From: Ochrobactrum quorumnocens
GTDB taxonomy: Bacteria > Pseudomonadota > Alphaproteobacteria > Rhizobiales > Rhizobiaceae
Reading direction: 5' to 3'
Assembly (NCBI RefSeq): GCF_002278035.1
Contig: NZ_CP022604.1
Location: 930,001-994,000, forward strand
DNA length: 64,000 bases
Position numbers and translations under genes: made by a program. This document shows, one piece after another, positions 28,361-35,672 of this stretch; the stretch's first letter is position 1; each line of letters begins with the position of its first letter. Below the pieces are notes generated by a model. It was not told the DNA's origin. It searched no databases and saw only the letters and a program-made list of their open reading frames with translations.

Positions 28361-28542
28361 GATGTACTAAGCCAAAAAGGTTTATTTGCGATGTTATGCA
28401 TGCTTAATATGTATTTATTATGAATGCAATGGTTGCGATTAAGCAGCATTACAACTTAGAAAAAGAGAATATAATCCCTTATTCTTGTAGGTCTATCAAA
28501 TTTCAAAGGAAATAAGGTAAAGCGCTTGGTGCTGTGCGCTAA

Positions 28543-28618
<76 letters not shown>

Positions 28619-28729
28619 ACTGGCGTCGAATTAGCATATTTCCAGCGCGTGTAAAGCGAAAATTCACATTAAGTGGGTGATGGTAAGCAAGTTTTGCATA
28701 TGATAGCCATCTAACTGTGGAAACTGCAC

Positions 28730-28805
28730 GAGTGGATTGAATTTGACGTTTGAATCCCGGCTGACATTCACGCTGTTTCAGACGTCAAATTCGATAAATT
28801 CACTC
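28730..28805. repeat. Long imperfect inverted repeat upstream of NAD kinase
   Basis: Arms GAATTTGACGT (with GAGTGGATT before it) and ACGTCAAATTC (with GATAAATTCACTC after it) pair over about 20 bases around a central region of roughly 30 bases. The unit lies in the gap between tRNA-Thr and nadK. It may be an intergenic palindromic repeat or a transcript structure; I could not find a second copy in the window. Confidence 0.6.
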
Positions 28806-28907
28806 GATTCATAAAGTTACTCGCGGTCTTTTGATTCCGACATTTGCTCAATGCCTATATTCAAGGGATGCAAATATCGGAATGGGGCCACGAGCTAGCG
28901 CATTGGA

Positions 28908-29690
28908 ATGGATGATATGGACGATAAATCCTTGGCGCTTCACTTCCTCTCATCGGGAACAGAGGAATCACTTGCGGCTCAGAAAGAGCTCGTGAAGCGT
29001 TACGGCCATGTTGCCGCCGAAGATGCGGATACAGTCGTTGCTCTCGGCGGTGACGGCACTATGCTGCAGGCTTTGCGCGATTTTATGAACAGCGGCATAC
29101 CGATTTACGGTATGAACCGTGGCTCGGTCGGGTTCCTCATGAATGAATTCAGCGTGGAAGATTTGCCTGCGCGCATTTATGCGGCGCAGAAAGAAACAAT
29201 CCGTCCGCTGGAGATGATTGCCGAAACCGCAAATGCTGCGCCGTTCAAGGCGCTTGCAATCAATGAAGTCTCGCTTTTCAGGCAGTCCTACCAGGCGGCC
29301 AAGGTACGCATCACCATTGACGGCAAGGTACGGCTTGAGGAACTGGTCTGTGATGGCGTCATGGTAGCGACGCCTGCAGGTTCCACCGCCTATAATCTGT
29401 CTGCACAGGGGCCCATTTTGCCGCTTGAGGCCCCACTCCTGGCTCTAACGCCTGTGAGCCCGTTTCGTCCAAGACGTTGGGGCGGGGCTCTTTTGCCAAA
29501 ACATGTAACCGTAAGAATGGATTTACTGGAAACTGAAAAGCGGCCAGTCAATGCGGTTGCTGACAATAACGAAGTCAAGTCGGTAAGGTCAGTCACAGTT
29601 CGCGAAGACCCCGATAGCCAGGTTGCCATCTTATTTGATCAAAATCATTCTTGGGATGAGCGAATTCTAACAGAACAATTTAGACATTAG
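28908..29690 (+). CDS. nadK: NAD kinase
   Basis: ATP-dependent kinase of 260 residues that makes NADP from NAD. The catalytic GGDGTML motif is at about residue 46, with [12 protein letters not shown] and the [19 protein letters not shown] segment following in family order. No clear ribosome site precedes ATG 28908; ATG 28917 in the same frame is an alternative. It is divergent from tRNA-Thr and upstream of the DEAD-box helicase, separated by an AT-rich 126 bp. Confidence 0.94.
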   Translation: MDDMDDKSLALHFLSSGTEESLAAQKELVKRYGHVAAEDADTVVALGGDGTMLQALRDFMNSGIPIYGMNRGSVGFLMNEFSVEDLPARIYAAQKETIRPLEMIAETANAAPFKALAINEVSLFRQSYQAAKVRITIDGKVRLEELVCDGVMVATPAGSTAYNLSAQGPILPLEAPLLALTPVSPFRPRRWGGALLPKHVTVRMDLLETEKRPVNAVADNNEVKSVRSVTVREDPDSQVAILFDQNHSWDERILTEQFRH

Positions 29691-29816
29691 TTGGCTATGA
29701 TTTTAGTAAAATACCGCATTAGTTTTGAGTGAAACACAATAAAATACAAATAAATAAGCATTTTTATATTCTGACGCGGTATTTTAGTTGACTTTTTCAC
29801 GCTGCGGACGTAGGCG

Positions 29817-31397
29817 ATGCTGCACGAAGACGCTTATTGCGTTGCAGACGCCTTTTCTGCCTTGGTTCCTGCGCCGGTTGACGCGGCTGCAATGACAGGA
29901 TGGGTGGAATTCATTTCCAAAAAGAGAGCTGCGCCTCCATTGACGACATTTGCCGAACTCGGTCTTTCCCCGAAAGTGCTCGCTGCTGTTGAAGCTGCGG
30001 GATACACCGCGCCTACACCAATTCAGGCTGGTGCTATTCCACCTGCACTGGAGCGTCGAGATGTCCTTGGCATCGCTCAGACAGGCACGGGTAAGACTGC
30101 GTCTTTCGTTTTGCCGATGCTCCATCTTCTTGAAAAGGGCCGGGCGCGTGCTCGTATGCCGCGCACGCTCATTCTTGAGCCGACGCGCGAACTTGCTGCA
30201 CAGGTTGAAGAAAATTTCGTAAAGTATGGCGTTAATCAGCGTCTTAACGTTGCATTGCTGATCGGTGGCGTTTCGTTCGATGAGCAGGAACGCAAGCTCG
30301 AGCGCGGCGCAGATGTGCTTATCGCGACGCCTGGTCGTCTTCTAGATCATTTCGAACGCGGTAAACTTCTACTGACCGGTGTTGAAATTCTCGTTATCGA
30401 TGAAGCCGATCGCATGCTCGACATGGGGTTCATCCCCGATATCGAGCGTATCTGCAAGCTGATCCCGTTCACGCGTCAGACGCTGTTCTTCTCGGCGACA
30501 ATGCCGCCGGAAATCACCAAGCTGACCGAACAGTTTTTGCATTCGCCGACACGTATTGAAGTCGCGAAAGCATCCTCGACCGCAAAGACAGTCACACAGC
30601 GTCTGGTAAAGTCGGGTAAAAAGGATTGGGACAAGCGCGCTGTGCTGCGCGATCTCATCCGTGCTGAAGGTGATACGCTCAAGAATGCGATCATTTTCTG
30701 CAACCGCAAGAAGGACGTATCCGAGCTTTTCCGCTCGTTGGTGCGTCATGAATTTGATGCTGGCGCATTGCACGGCGATATGGACCAGCGCGCACGCATG
30801 GCGATGCTTGCCAATTTCAAAGATGGCAAGCTGCGGCTTCTGGTTGCTTCCGATGTAGCAGCGCGCGGCCTCGATATTCCTGATGTCAGCCACGTGTTCA
30901 ACTACGACATTCCGATTCATTCGGAAGACTATGTGCACCGCATCGGTCGCACAGGTCGCGCTGGACGTTCCGGTAAGGCGTTCACGCTCGTTACGCCGTC
31001 TGACACGAAATATCTGACGGCAATCGAATCCATGATTGGCGAAAAGATTGAATGGCTCGATGGCGATCTTTCAACCTTGCCAGCGTCTGACGAATCTGAA
31101 GATACGGCACGTAAGGGCAAAAATGCTCGAGGCAAAGGTAAAGATGCCAAGGGTAGATCGAAAGATAAGCAGAAGGTCGAGACACCTGTGATTGTTCAGG
31201 CAGATGAGCCGCAGCCGGTAATCAACGAGATCAAAGAGCGTCGTGATGCGATCCGCACGTCAAATGACGAGCGTCGTAACAAGCCTCAGCACGACAACCA
31301 CAAGCGTCGCCGTGATCGCGACGATGATGATGGTCCGGTGCCAGTTGGTTTCGGTAATGACATTCCAGCCTTCATGCTGATCCCGACTGGGGTTTGA
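29817..31397 (+). CDS. DEAD-box ATP-dependent RNA helicase (RhlE-like)
   Basis: RNA helicase of up to 526 residues that unwinds RNA and probably helps ribosome assembly or RNA decay with RNase E. Motifs in order are Q (PTPIQAGAIPPAL), I AQTGTGKT (about 87), DEAD as IDEADRM (about 195), III SAT, and VI HRIGRTGRAGR (about 375). A basic Lys/Arg/Asp-rich tail follows (about 435-520). The first 40 residues are poorly conserved in feel, so ATG 29895 or a later start is possible. It is followed by a strong terminator. Confidence 0.93.
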   Translation: MLHEDAYCVADAFSALVPAPVDAAAMTGWVEFISKKRAAPPLTTFAELGLSPKVLAAVEAAGYTAPTPIQAGAIPPALERRDVLGIAQTGTGKTASFVLPMLHLLEKGRARARMPRTLILEPTRELAAQVEENFVKYGVNQRLNVALLIGGVSFDEQERKLERGADVLIATPGRLLDHFERGKLLLTGVEILVIDEADRMLDMGFIPDIERICKLIPFTRQTLFFSATMPPEITKLTEQFLHSPTRIEVAKASSTAKTVTQRLVKSGKKDWDKRAVLRDLIRAEGDTLKNAIIFCNRKKDVSELFRSLVRHEFDAGALHGDMDQRARMAMLANFKDGKLRLLVASDVAARGLDIPDVSHVFNYDIPIHSEDYVHRIGRTGRAGRSGKAFTLVTPSDTKYLTAIESMIGEKIEWLDGDLSTLPASDESEDTARKGKNARGKGKDAKGRSKDKQKVETPVIVQADEPQPVINEIKERRDAIRTSNDERRNKPQHDNHKRRRDRDDDDGPVPVGFGNDIPAFMLIPTGV

Positions 31398-31416
31398 ATT
31401 TAGGTTGTTGCAAATT

Positions 31417-31455
31417 GAAAACGCCGGTCTGATTGAAACAGGCCGGCGTTTTATA
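31417..31455 (+). terminator. Terminator after the DEAD-box helicase gene
   Basis: Stem AAAACGCCGG-CTG / CAG-CCGGCGTTTT with one internal mismatch and a 7-base loop, starting 20 bp after the stop codon. Confidence 0.88.
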
Positions 31456-31470
31456 TTGAATGCGGATAGT

Positions 31471-31576
31471 TAGAGCGCATCCCGAAAATGTGAGGCACTT
31501 ATTCGGAATAATATGCGGGTAAAAACAAGGAGATAGAGCATTTCCAATGATTCAATCAGATCGAAACGCGCCCTAG
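31471..31576. repeat. Bru-RS-like palindromic repeat, left side of IS insertion
   Basis: About 106 bp starting TAGAGCGCAT and ending GATCGAAACGCGCCCTAG. It shares the blocks GAGCATTTCC and GATTCAATC with the units at 34,185, 37,991 and 55,781. The IS element begins right after its final CTAG. Such repeats are described in Brucella as insertion hot spots for the related IS711/IS6501. Confidence 0.7.
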
Positions 31577-31585
31577 GGTCCAGAC

Positions 31586-32200
31586 TCAATTGAGCCACCA
31601 TGTGACGATGGCAGCGATATAGCATGTGGCTGTAAAGTTCAGCATGAGCTTGTCATATCGTGTCGCGACCCTCCTCCAGTCCTTGAGGCGGCAAAAGGTG
31701 CGTTCGATGATGTTTCGGCGGCGGTAGGCAATTGGGTTGAAAGGTTTGATCCGCTTACGGGTCGGATTATTTGGAATGACCGGTTCAGTGCCGCGAGCTT
31801 TGAGAAAATCGCGTAACGCGTTGCTATCGTAAGCCGTATCGGCAGCGCACAGGTTGCTTGGCGGCAGTGGCTCAAGCAGTGGGATGGCAATGGGAGCGTC
31901 ACCGCGCTGCCCAGGGGTTATTCTCAGTGCGACTGGGCGGCCACAACCATCGACAACAGCATGTATTTTTGTCGATCTGCCGCCTCGCGATCGACCGATG
32001 GCTTGAGCTTCCGCCCCCCTTTTCCGCCAGCAGCAGATCGGTGCGCCTTTGCGGTGGTGCTGTCGATCATGTGAATGTCGCGATTGGTCGTCTGCACCAG
32101 TGCTTCGAATAGTTGCCGCCATATGCCTTTGGCAGACCAACGATGGAAACGATTGTAGATGGTTGTCGAGGGACCGTAGACAGCGGGGCAATCCTGCCAC
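31586..32200 (-). CDS. IS5-family transposase, OrfB frame
   Basis: C-terminal part of the transposase with the catalytic Y-R-E-K signature (YRRRNIIE...K) and Asp of AADTAYD. It overlaps OrfA by about 280 bases in the -1 frame and is made by slippage at the AAAAGGGGGG run, giving a fusion of about 250 residues. Upstream codons before the slip site are probably not used. The sequence matches the copy at the left edge of the window. Confidence 0.9.
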   Translation of the reverse strand: MAGLPRCLRSLDNHLQSFPSLVCQRHMAATIRSTGADDQSRHSHDRQHHRKGAPICCWRKRGAEAQAIGRSRGGRSTKIHAVVDGCGRPVALRITPGQRGDAPIAIPLLEPLPPSNLCAADTAYDSNALRDFLKARGTEPVIPNNPTRKRIKPFNPIAYRRRNIIERTFCRLKDWRRVATRYDKLMLNFTATCYIAAIVTWWLN

Positions 32201-32340
32201 CGACAGCCAGTGCGCAGCACATGGATGATGCCGCTAATCACCCGGCGGTCGTCAGTTCGATGCGCGCCGGGTTGGTTCGTTGGAAGCAAAGGAGCGATCA
32301 CTGCCCATTGCCGATCATCAAGCCAGAATTCTCCTGCCAT
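31924..32340 (-). CDS. IS5-family transposase, OrfA frame
   Basis: N-terminal part of the transposase, 138 residues before its own stop. It carries the DUF4096-like helix-turn-helix region (LTDRQWAVIAPLLP-like WLDDRQWAVIAPLLP) and the first catalytic Asp in HMIDSTTAKAHRS. Past the A4G6 slip run the sequence stops resembling transposase, as expected for programmed -1 frameshifting. It is intact, so this copy may be active. Confidence 0.9.
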   Translation of the reverse strand: MAGEFWLDDRQWAVIAPLLPTNQPGAHRTDDRRVISGIIHVLRTGCRWQDCPAVYGPSTTIYNRFHRWSAKGIWRQLFEALVQTTNRDIHMIDSTTAKAHRSAAGGKGGRKLKPSVDREAADRQKYMLLSMVVAAQSH

Positions 32341-32415
32341 GCTCCAAAACTCCCGTTATCAGGAGAGTGAATCATGAAGAAGTAATTTGATCAAATGTTT
32401 AATTGGGTTTGGAGC

Positions 32416-32524
32416 CTAGAGCGTGTCGCGTTTAATTGCACCCATGATGCTCGCTCTACATTCCTTTAATTGTCGCATGTTCGCGAACGTTAAATGAATC
32501 CATTTAACTGCGACATGCTTTAGG
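32416..32524. repeat. Second palindromic repeat, right side of IS insertion
   Basis: Begins CTAGAGCGTGTCGCG and ends near GCGACATGCTTTAGG. Internal complementary blocks are TCGCATGTTCGCGAACG and the GTTAAATG / CATTTAAC pair. It differs from the left unit, so the IS sits at the junction of two repeat units. Confidence 0.6.
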
Positions 32525-32537
32525 TAAGAACGAATTA

Positions 32538-32888
32538 TTAGAGCGATTTCTGTGACTTCGCTTTAGCGGGAGCAGTCCTAAGACTTGCTGCAAAGGCCAG
32601 TCGCGCCCAATCAGCCATGATTTCAGGGTCGTCGTAAGCCTCGTCTGGTACACTCCAATAAGGCATGGCGACAGGCTTGCCACTCTTCCGACTATCGTAA
32701 GCCCATTGTCTGGACCCAGCTTCGATGAAGGCAGCGGCCGTCTGGGAATCGGCTTTCAACAACAGCTCGTCCTGAACAACGAGCGCTATAATCAATCCCT
32801 GATGGTAGATACCTTTGCCGCCGAACATGCGACGAATGCTGATCGCTCCTAAGCCTTCAAACAAGTCACGTAAGGATTGATCATCCAT
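32538..32888 (-). CDS. TfoX N-terminal-domain protein
   Basis: Protein of 116 residues consisting of one TfoX_N domain: IRRMFGGKGIYHQG, LLLKAD and MPYWSVPDEAYDD are the family landmarks. TfoX/Sxy proteins regulate competence in gamma-proteobacteria, but stand-alone N-domains in alphaproteobacteria have no fixed role. It lies 16 bp after sufA on the same strand, so the two are probably co-transcribed. Its 3' end lies about 14 bp from the palindromic repeat next to the IS. Confidence 0.85.
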   Translation of the reverse strand: MDDQSLRDLFEGLGAISIRRMFGGKGIYHQGLIIALVVQDELLLKADSQTAAAFIEAGSRQWAYDSRKSGKPVAMPYWSVPDEAYDDPEIMADWARLAFAASLRTAPAKAKSQKSL

Positions 32889-32904
32889 TTGGAACGCCGG
32901 GTAT

Positions 32905-33285
32905 TTAAGCTGCTCCCTGCATCTGGCGCAGGCTTTCTGAGGACGCTGCAGTCAGCTCAACAGATTCACCGCAACCACAAGCCGATGTCTGATTTGGATT
33001 GTTGAATACGAATCCAGTGCGTAGCGTGGTGACTTCGAAATCCATCTGTGTGCCAAGCAGGAATAGCACAGCTTCAGGTGCGATATAAACTTTTGCCCCA
33101 TCTTTTTCGACGGAATCATCACCGGCTTTCGGCTCAGTGACGAGGTCAATCGTATATTCCATGCCAGCGCAGCCGCCTTTTTTGACGCCGACGCGAATGC
33201 CAAGCGCACCGTCACGCGACGCCATGATTTCACTAACGCGAGCTGCTGCTGCATCGGTAAGCGTCAAGACTGAGAAACGGCCCAT
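32905..33285 (-). CDS. sufA: Iron-sulfur cluster carrier SufA (HesB/IscA family)
   Basis: A-type carrier of 126 residues that passes Fe-S clusters from the SUF scaffold to client proteins. The three ligand cysteines are visible: one in KKGGCAGMEY (about residue 39) and two in SACGCGESV (about 103-105). A short tail follows. In many relatives sufA directly follows sufT; here it is about 5.6 kb away, on the other strand and beyond the IS element. It is divergent from the gene at 33,497. Confidence 0.93.
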   Translation of the reverse strand: MGRFSVLTLTDAAAARVSEIMASRDGALGIRVGVKKGGCAGMEYTIDLVTEPKAGDDSVEKDGAKVYIAPEAVLFLLGTQMDFEVTTLRTGFVFNNPNQTSACGCGESVELTAASSESLRQMQGAA

Positions 33286-33496
33286 TTTTCATCTCTTCCG
33301 GTGTTATGCTGGTCTGCAACTGGAGAATCATCCAGTTTGTTCGAAGCAATATGCTTTTCTGCGGGATTGCCACGTTTTTACTATAGTTAGTGTTGTAACA
33401 TCATTACTGCAAGACACCAAATCGGGAGCACAGCCACAACGAGCGTGCACACCTCGGTGCGCTGCAAACAAAGAATTGCTGGAAGAGGAGAAGCGA

Positions 33497-34132
33497 ATGT
33501 CGATTGAGCGCATGAAGCCTTTGATACTTGCTGGGGTCGCTGGCGTTTTCAGCACCATTGTTTTGATGTCCGGTGTCTTGACGTCTGGCGCACAAGCCCA
33601 GGAAGCGCCCAAGAAAGCCGCTCCGGCCCAAGCCCAAACTCAGAAGCAGGAAAAGCCCGTCGAGGAAACCAAACCGTCTGAGCAGACCCAGGATGCCAGT
33701 GACGGCATAACGGTTCCTGATTACCGTGATGACCGCTCGACCCCTCAGGCGCTGATGGAATCCTATTACAATGCGATCAATCGCAAGGAATATTCTCGCG
33801 CTTACAGCTATTATTCGGAAGAGGGGCGGGAGCCTGATTTCAAGACATTTGCCAAAGGTTACGAAGGCACAAAAAGCGTAAAGGTCGCGGTTCGGAAGAT
33901 TGATCCCGATCCGGGGGCGGGGCAGATTTACTGGAGCCTTCCGATAGCAATCGAATCTGAGGGTGACGATGGCAAAAAGGAAGTATTTACGGGCTGTTAT
34001 ACGATCCGTCTCACCAATCCTGGTATGCAGGAAGAGCCACCTTACAAGCCGATGCAGATCATGACGGGCTCGTTGACGAAATCGCCGTTGGCCATCGAAA
34101 AGAGCGTGCCGGAAAACTGCGAGGCCCCGTAA
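33497..34132 (+). CDS. Hypothetical exported protein
   Basis: Protein of 211 residues with a signal peptide (hydrophobic segment about 8-30, cleavage near AQAQE), a Gln/Lys/Ala/Pro-rich linker (about 35-70), then a globular domain with YYNAINRKEYSRAYSYYSEEG (NTF2/SnoaL-like helices) and CYTIRLTNP. Two cysteines, in FTGCYT and ENCEAP, could form a disulfide. The ATG has AGAGGAG upstream; the frame stays open back to 33,137 but that part overlaps sufA. Function unknown. Confidence 0.75.
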   Translation: MSIERMKPLILAGVAGVFSTIVLMSGVLTSGAQAQEAPKKAAPAQAQTQKQEKPVEETKPSEQTQDASDGITVPDYRDDRSTPQALMESYYNAINRKEYSRAYSYYSEEGREPDFKTFAKGYEGTKSVKVAVRKIDPDPGAGQIYWSLPIAIESEGDDGKKEVFTGCYTIRLTNPGMQEEPPYKPMQIMTGSLTKSPLAIEKSVPENCEAP

Positions 34133-34184
34133 CGAAAATTCACGCTTGACCTTGCCACGATGGGAAGCTGCACAGTGGTGTCAG

Positions 34185-34290
34185 TTAAAGCATTTAAATC
34201 AAAAGTGTGAAGCGATTTTCCTCTGAGGTAGATGCTTTAAAACAACCGGATAGAGCGTTTCGGGTATCCAATCCTAACTGGACCGCTTAA
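34185..34290. repeat. Bru-RS-like palindromic repeat
   Basis: About 106 bp starting TTAAAGCATTT and ending ACTGGACCGCTTAA; contains GAAGCGATTTTC and the CCAATCCTAACTGG block shared with the units at 37,991 and 55,781. Confidence 0.75.
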
Positions 34291-34308
34291 GAGCAAGGAG
34301 TGAGTTGA

Positions 34309-34509
34309 ATGGTGACTTTTTCTGTACCGAAGATGAAATGCGGTGGTTGCGCCGATAGTGTCACTGGCGCTCTACGTAAGCTTGACGAAAAGGCCACTGT
34401 TAAGATCGATCTCGATAAGAAAGAGGTCGAGTTTGATGGCAACGCATCGCAGGATGAAGCGCTTCATGCCTTGTCTGCTGCGGGTTATCCCGCGACGATT
34501 GCGCAATAA
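34309..34509 (+). CDS. Heavy-metal-associated domain protein (CopZ-like copper chaperone)
   Basis: Single HMA domain of 66 residues with the metal site MKCGGC (residues about 9-14) and the ferredoxin-like beta-alpha-beta pattern ending SAAGYPATIAQ. Such proteins bind Cu(I) and hand it to P-type ATPases. No ATPase or CueR-type regulator lies nearby, so the partner is unknown. AAGGAGTGAG precedes the ATG. A terminator follows at 34,574. Confidence 0.88.
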   Translation: MVTFSVPKMKCGGCADSVTGALRKLDEKATVKIDLDKKEVEFDGNASQDEALHALSAAGYPATIAQ

Positions 34510-34573
34510 TGTGATCGCTATTCTGCGCGTTGTGATGGCGCGCCGCTTGCAAGATATCGATCCAAAGCATAAT

Positions 34574-34602
34574 TGCCGGGCTGAAACGCCCGGCATTTTT
34601 GT
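34574..34602 (+). terminator. Terminator after the HMA-domain gene
   Basis: Stem TGCCGGGC / GCCCGGCA with a 6-base loop and a following T-run. The next 255 bp up to the methyltransferase gene show no gene and probably hold its promoter. Confidence 0.85.
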
Positions 34603-34858
34603 GGGCTGTTTCATAAGATTGCAGATCGCAGTGACAAAGTGCGGCGCTTACATCTGCAAATCTTGTGTTTGGCAAATTTTGTGTCTGATTGACTGGGAGA
34701 CCGATTTTTGCCACACCAGCGGCAAATCTCGTTTATGGTGCTCCATAACGATAGTGAACCGCGATTGTCACGGATTTGCCGTATGGTCCCGGCTCTGTTC
34801 GAAATGGGTGCCAAAAGGCATAATCATCGCGTGATCGCGATAAAGAAGGATGTAGGGC

Positions 34859-35533
34859 ATGGCTATGGCAGCCGATTTCCAGGATCTTCGCACGAAGATG
34901 GTCGATAACCAGATCCGTACCACGGATGTAACGGACCTCAGGGTCATCGACGCTTTTCTGACTGTTCCACGCGAAGCTTTTGTTCCGGCAAACCGTCAGG
35001 TGCTTGCTTATATCGACGAGGATCAGCTTCTTGAAAGCGAAGGCACTGCGCCACGTTATCTCATGGAACCGTCACCTTTTGCGAAGCTCGTGCAGCTTGC
35101 GAAAGTTAACAAGGACGACGTCGTTCTCGATGTCGGTTGCGGCACTGGTTATTCGTCTGCAATCTTTTCTGAGTTGGCTGGATCGGTCATTGGCCTTGAA
35201 AGTGATTCCGCACTGGCGGCCGTTGCGACGGCTCGTTTGCAGGAACTTGGCCATGACAATGTTGTGATCGTTTCAGGCGATTTGAATGCAGGCTATCCAT
35301 CGGAAGCGCCTTACGATGTGATTTTCATCGAGGGTGCAGTTGATTTTGTGCCGGAAGTACTTTTCAATCAGCTTAAAGAAGGCGGCCGTCTGGTTGTCGT
35401 CGAAGGGCGTGGAAATGCCGGAATTGCGCGACTTTACGTGAAAGAAAACGGTGTTGCTTCGGGACGCAGCGTTTTCAATACAGCAGTTCGTCCGCTTCCT
35501 GGTTTTGAGCGTATTGAGCAGTTCGAGTTTTAA
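34859..35533 (+). CDS. Protein-L-isoaspartate O-methyltransferase family protein
   Basis: SAM-dependent methyltransferase of 224 residues, Pcm family. Motif I is DVGCGTGYSSAIF (about residue 91), and the N-terminal RTTDVTDLRVIDAFLTVPREAFVP region is typical. In alphaproteobacteria this paralogue commonly stands just before the TolC-like gene, as here, and its role in isoaspartate repair is unproven. GTAGGGC precedes the ATG. Confidence 0.9.
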   Translation: MAMAADFQDLRTKMVDNQIRTTDVTDLRVIDAFLTVPREAFVPANRQVLAYIDEDQLLESEGTAPRYLMEPSPFAKLVQLAKVNKDDVVLDVGCGTGYSSAIFSELAGSVIGLESDSALAAVATARLQELGHDNVVIVSGDLNAGYPSEAPYDVIFIEGAVDFVPEVLFNQLKEGGRLVVVEGRGNAGIARLYVKENGVASGRSVFNTAVRPLPGFERIEQFEF

Positions 35534-35633
35534 TCCAGCGCGTGGGGCAATTCTGCAACGATGCGGAAATTGTTTGTGAAAGCACTGGCGGGAAAGATGG
35601 AAATAGCGGAATTTACACGTTATTAAGTCTTCC

Positions 35634-35649
35634 CGAACCGATCGGTTCG
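35634..35649. promoter_or_regulatory. Perfect 16-bp palindrome upstream of bepC (putative operator)
   Basis: CGAACCGATCGGTTCG is a perfect inverted repeat ending 23 bp before the bepC ATG. Its size and position fit a dimeric repressor operator, for example of a TetR-type efflux regulator; the regulator is not in the window. Confidence 0.6.
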
Positions 35650-35672
35650 ATTATAGATTCGTTTGTTCTGAT

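Larger units (their letters stand above)
31577..32415 (-). mobile_element. Complete IS5-family (IS427-like) insertion sequence
   Basis: Element of about 839 bp with imperfect terminal inverted repeats: GGTCCAGACTCAATTGAG at the left pairs with the complement of CTTTAATTGGGTTTGGAGC-like sequence at the right (about 5 mismatches in 20). CTAG stands on both sides (31,573-31,576 and 32,416-32,419), so the duplicated target is CTAG or its central TA. Size and organisation resemble Brucella/Ochrobactrum IS711/IS6501, but I cannot assign it by name. The other copy, at 1-621, is in the opposite orientation. Confidence 0.93.

Noticed and set aside
29784..30125. Minus-strand frame opposite the helicase start
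   Set aside because: It is complementary to helicase coding sequence and has no family features.
31586..32340. Frameshifted transposase as a decayed gene
   Set aside because: The two frames join at an A4G6 slip run typical of IS5-family programmed -1 shifting, and both copies share it.
33137..33496. Upstream extension of the exported protein gene at 33,497
   Set aside because: It would overlap sufA and bury the signal peptide; the ribosome site AGAGGAG is at 33,497.
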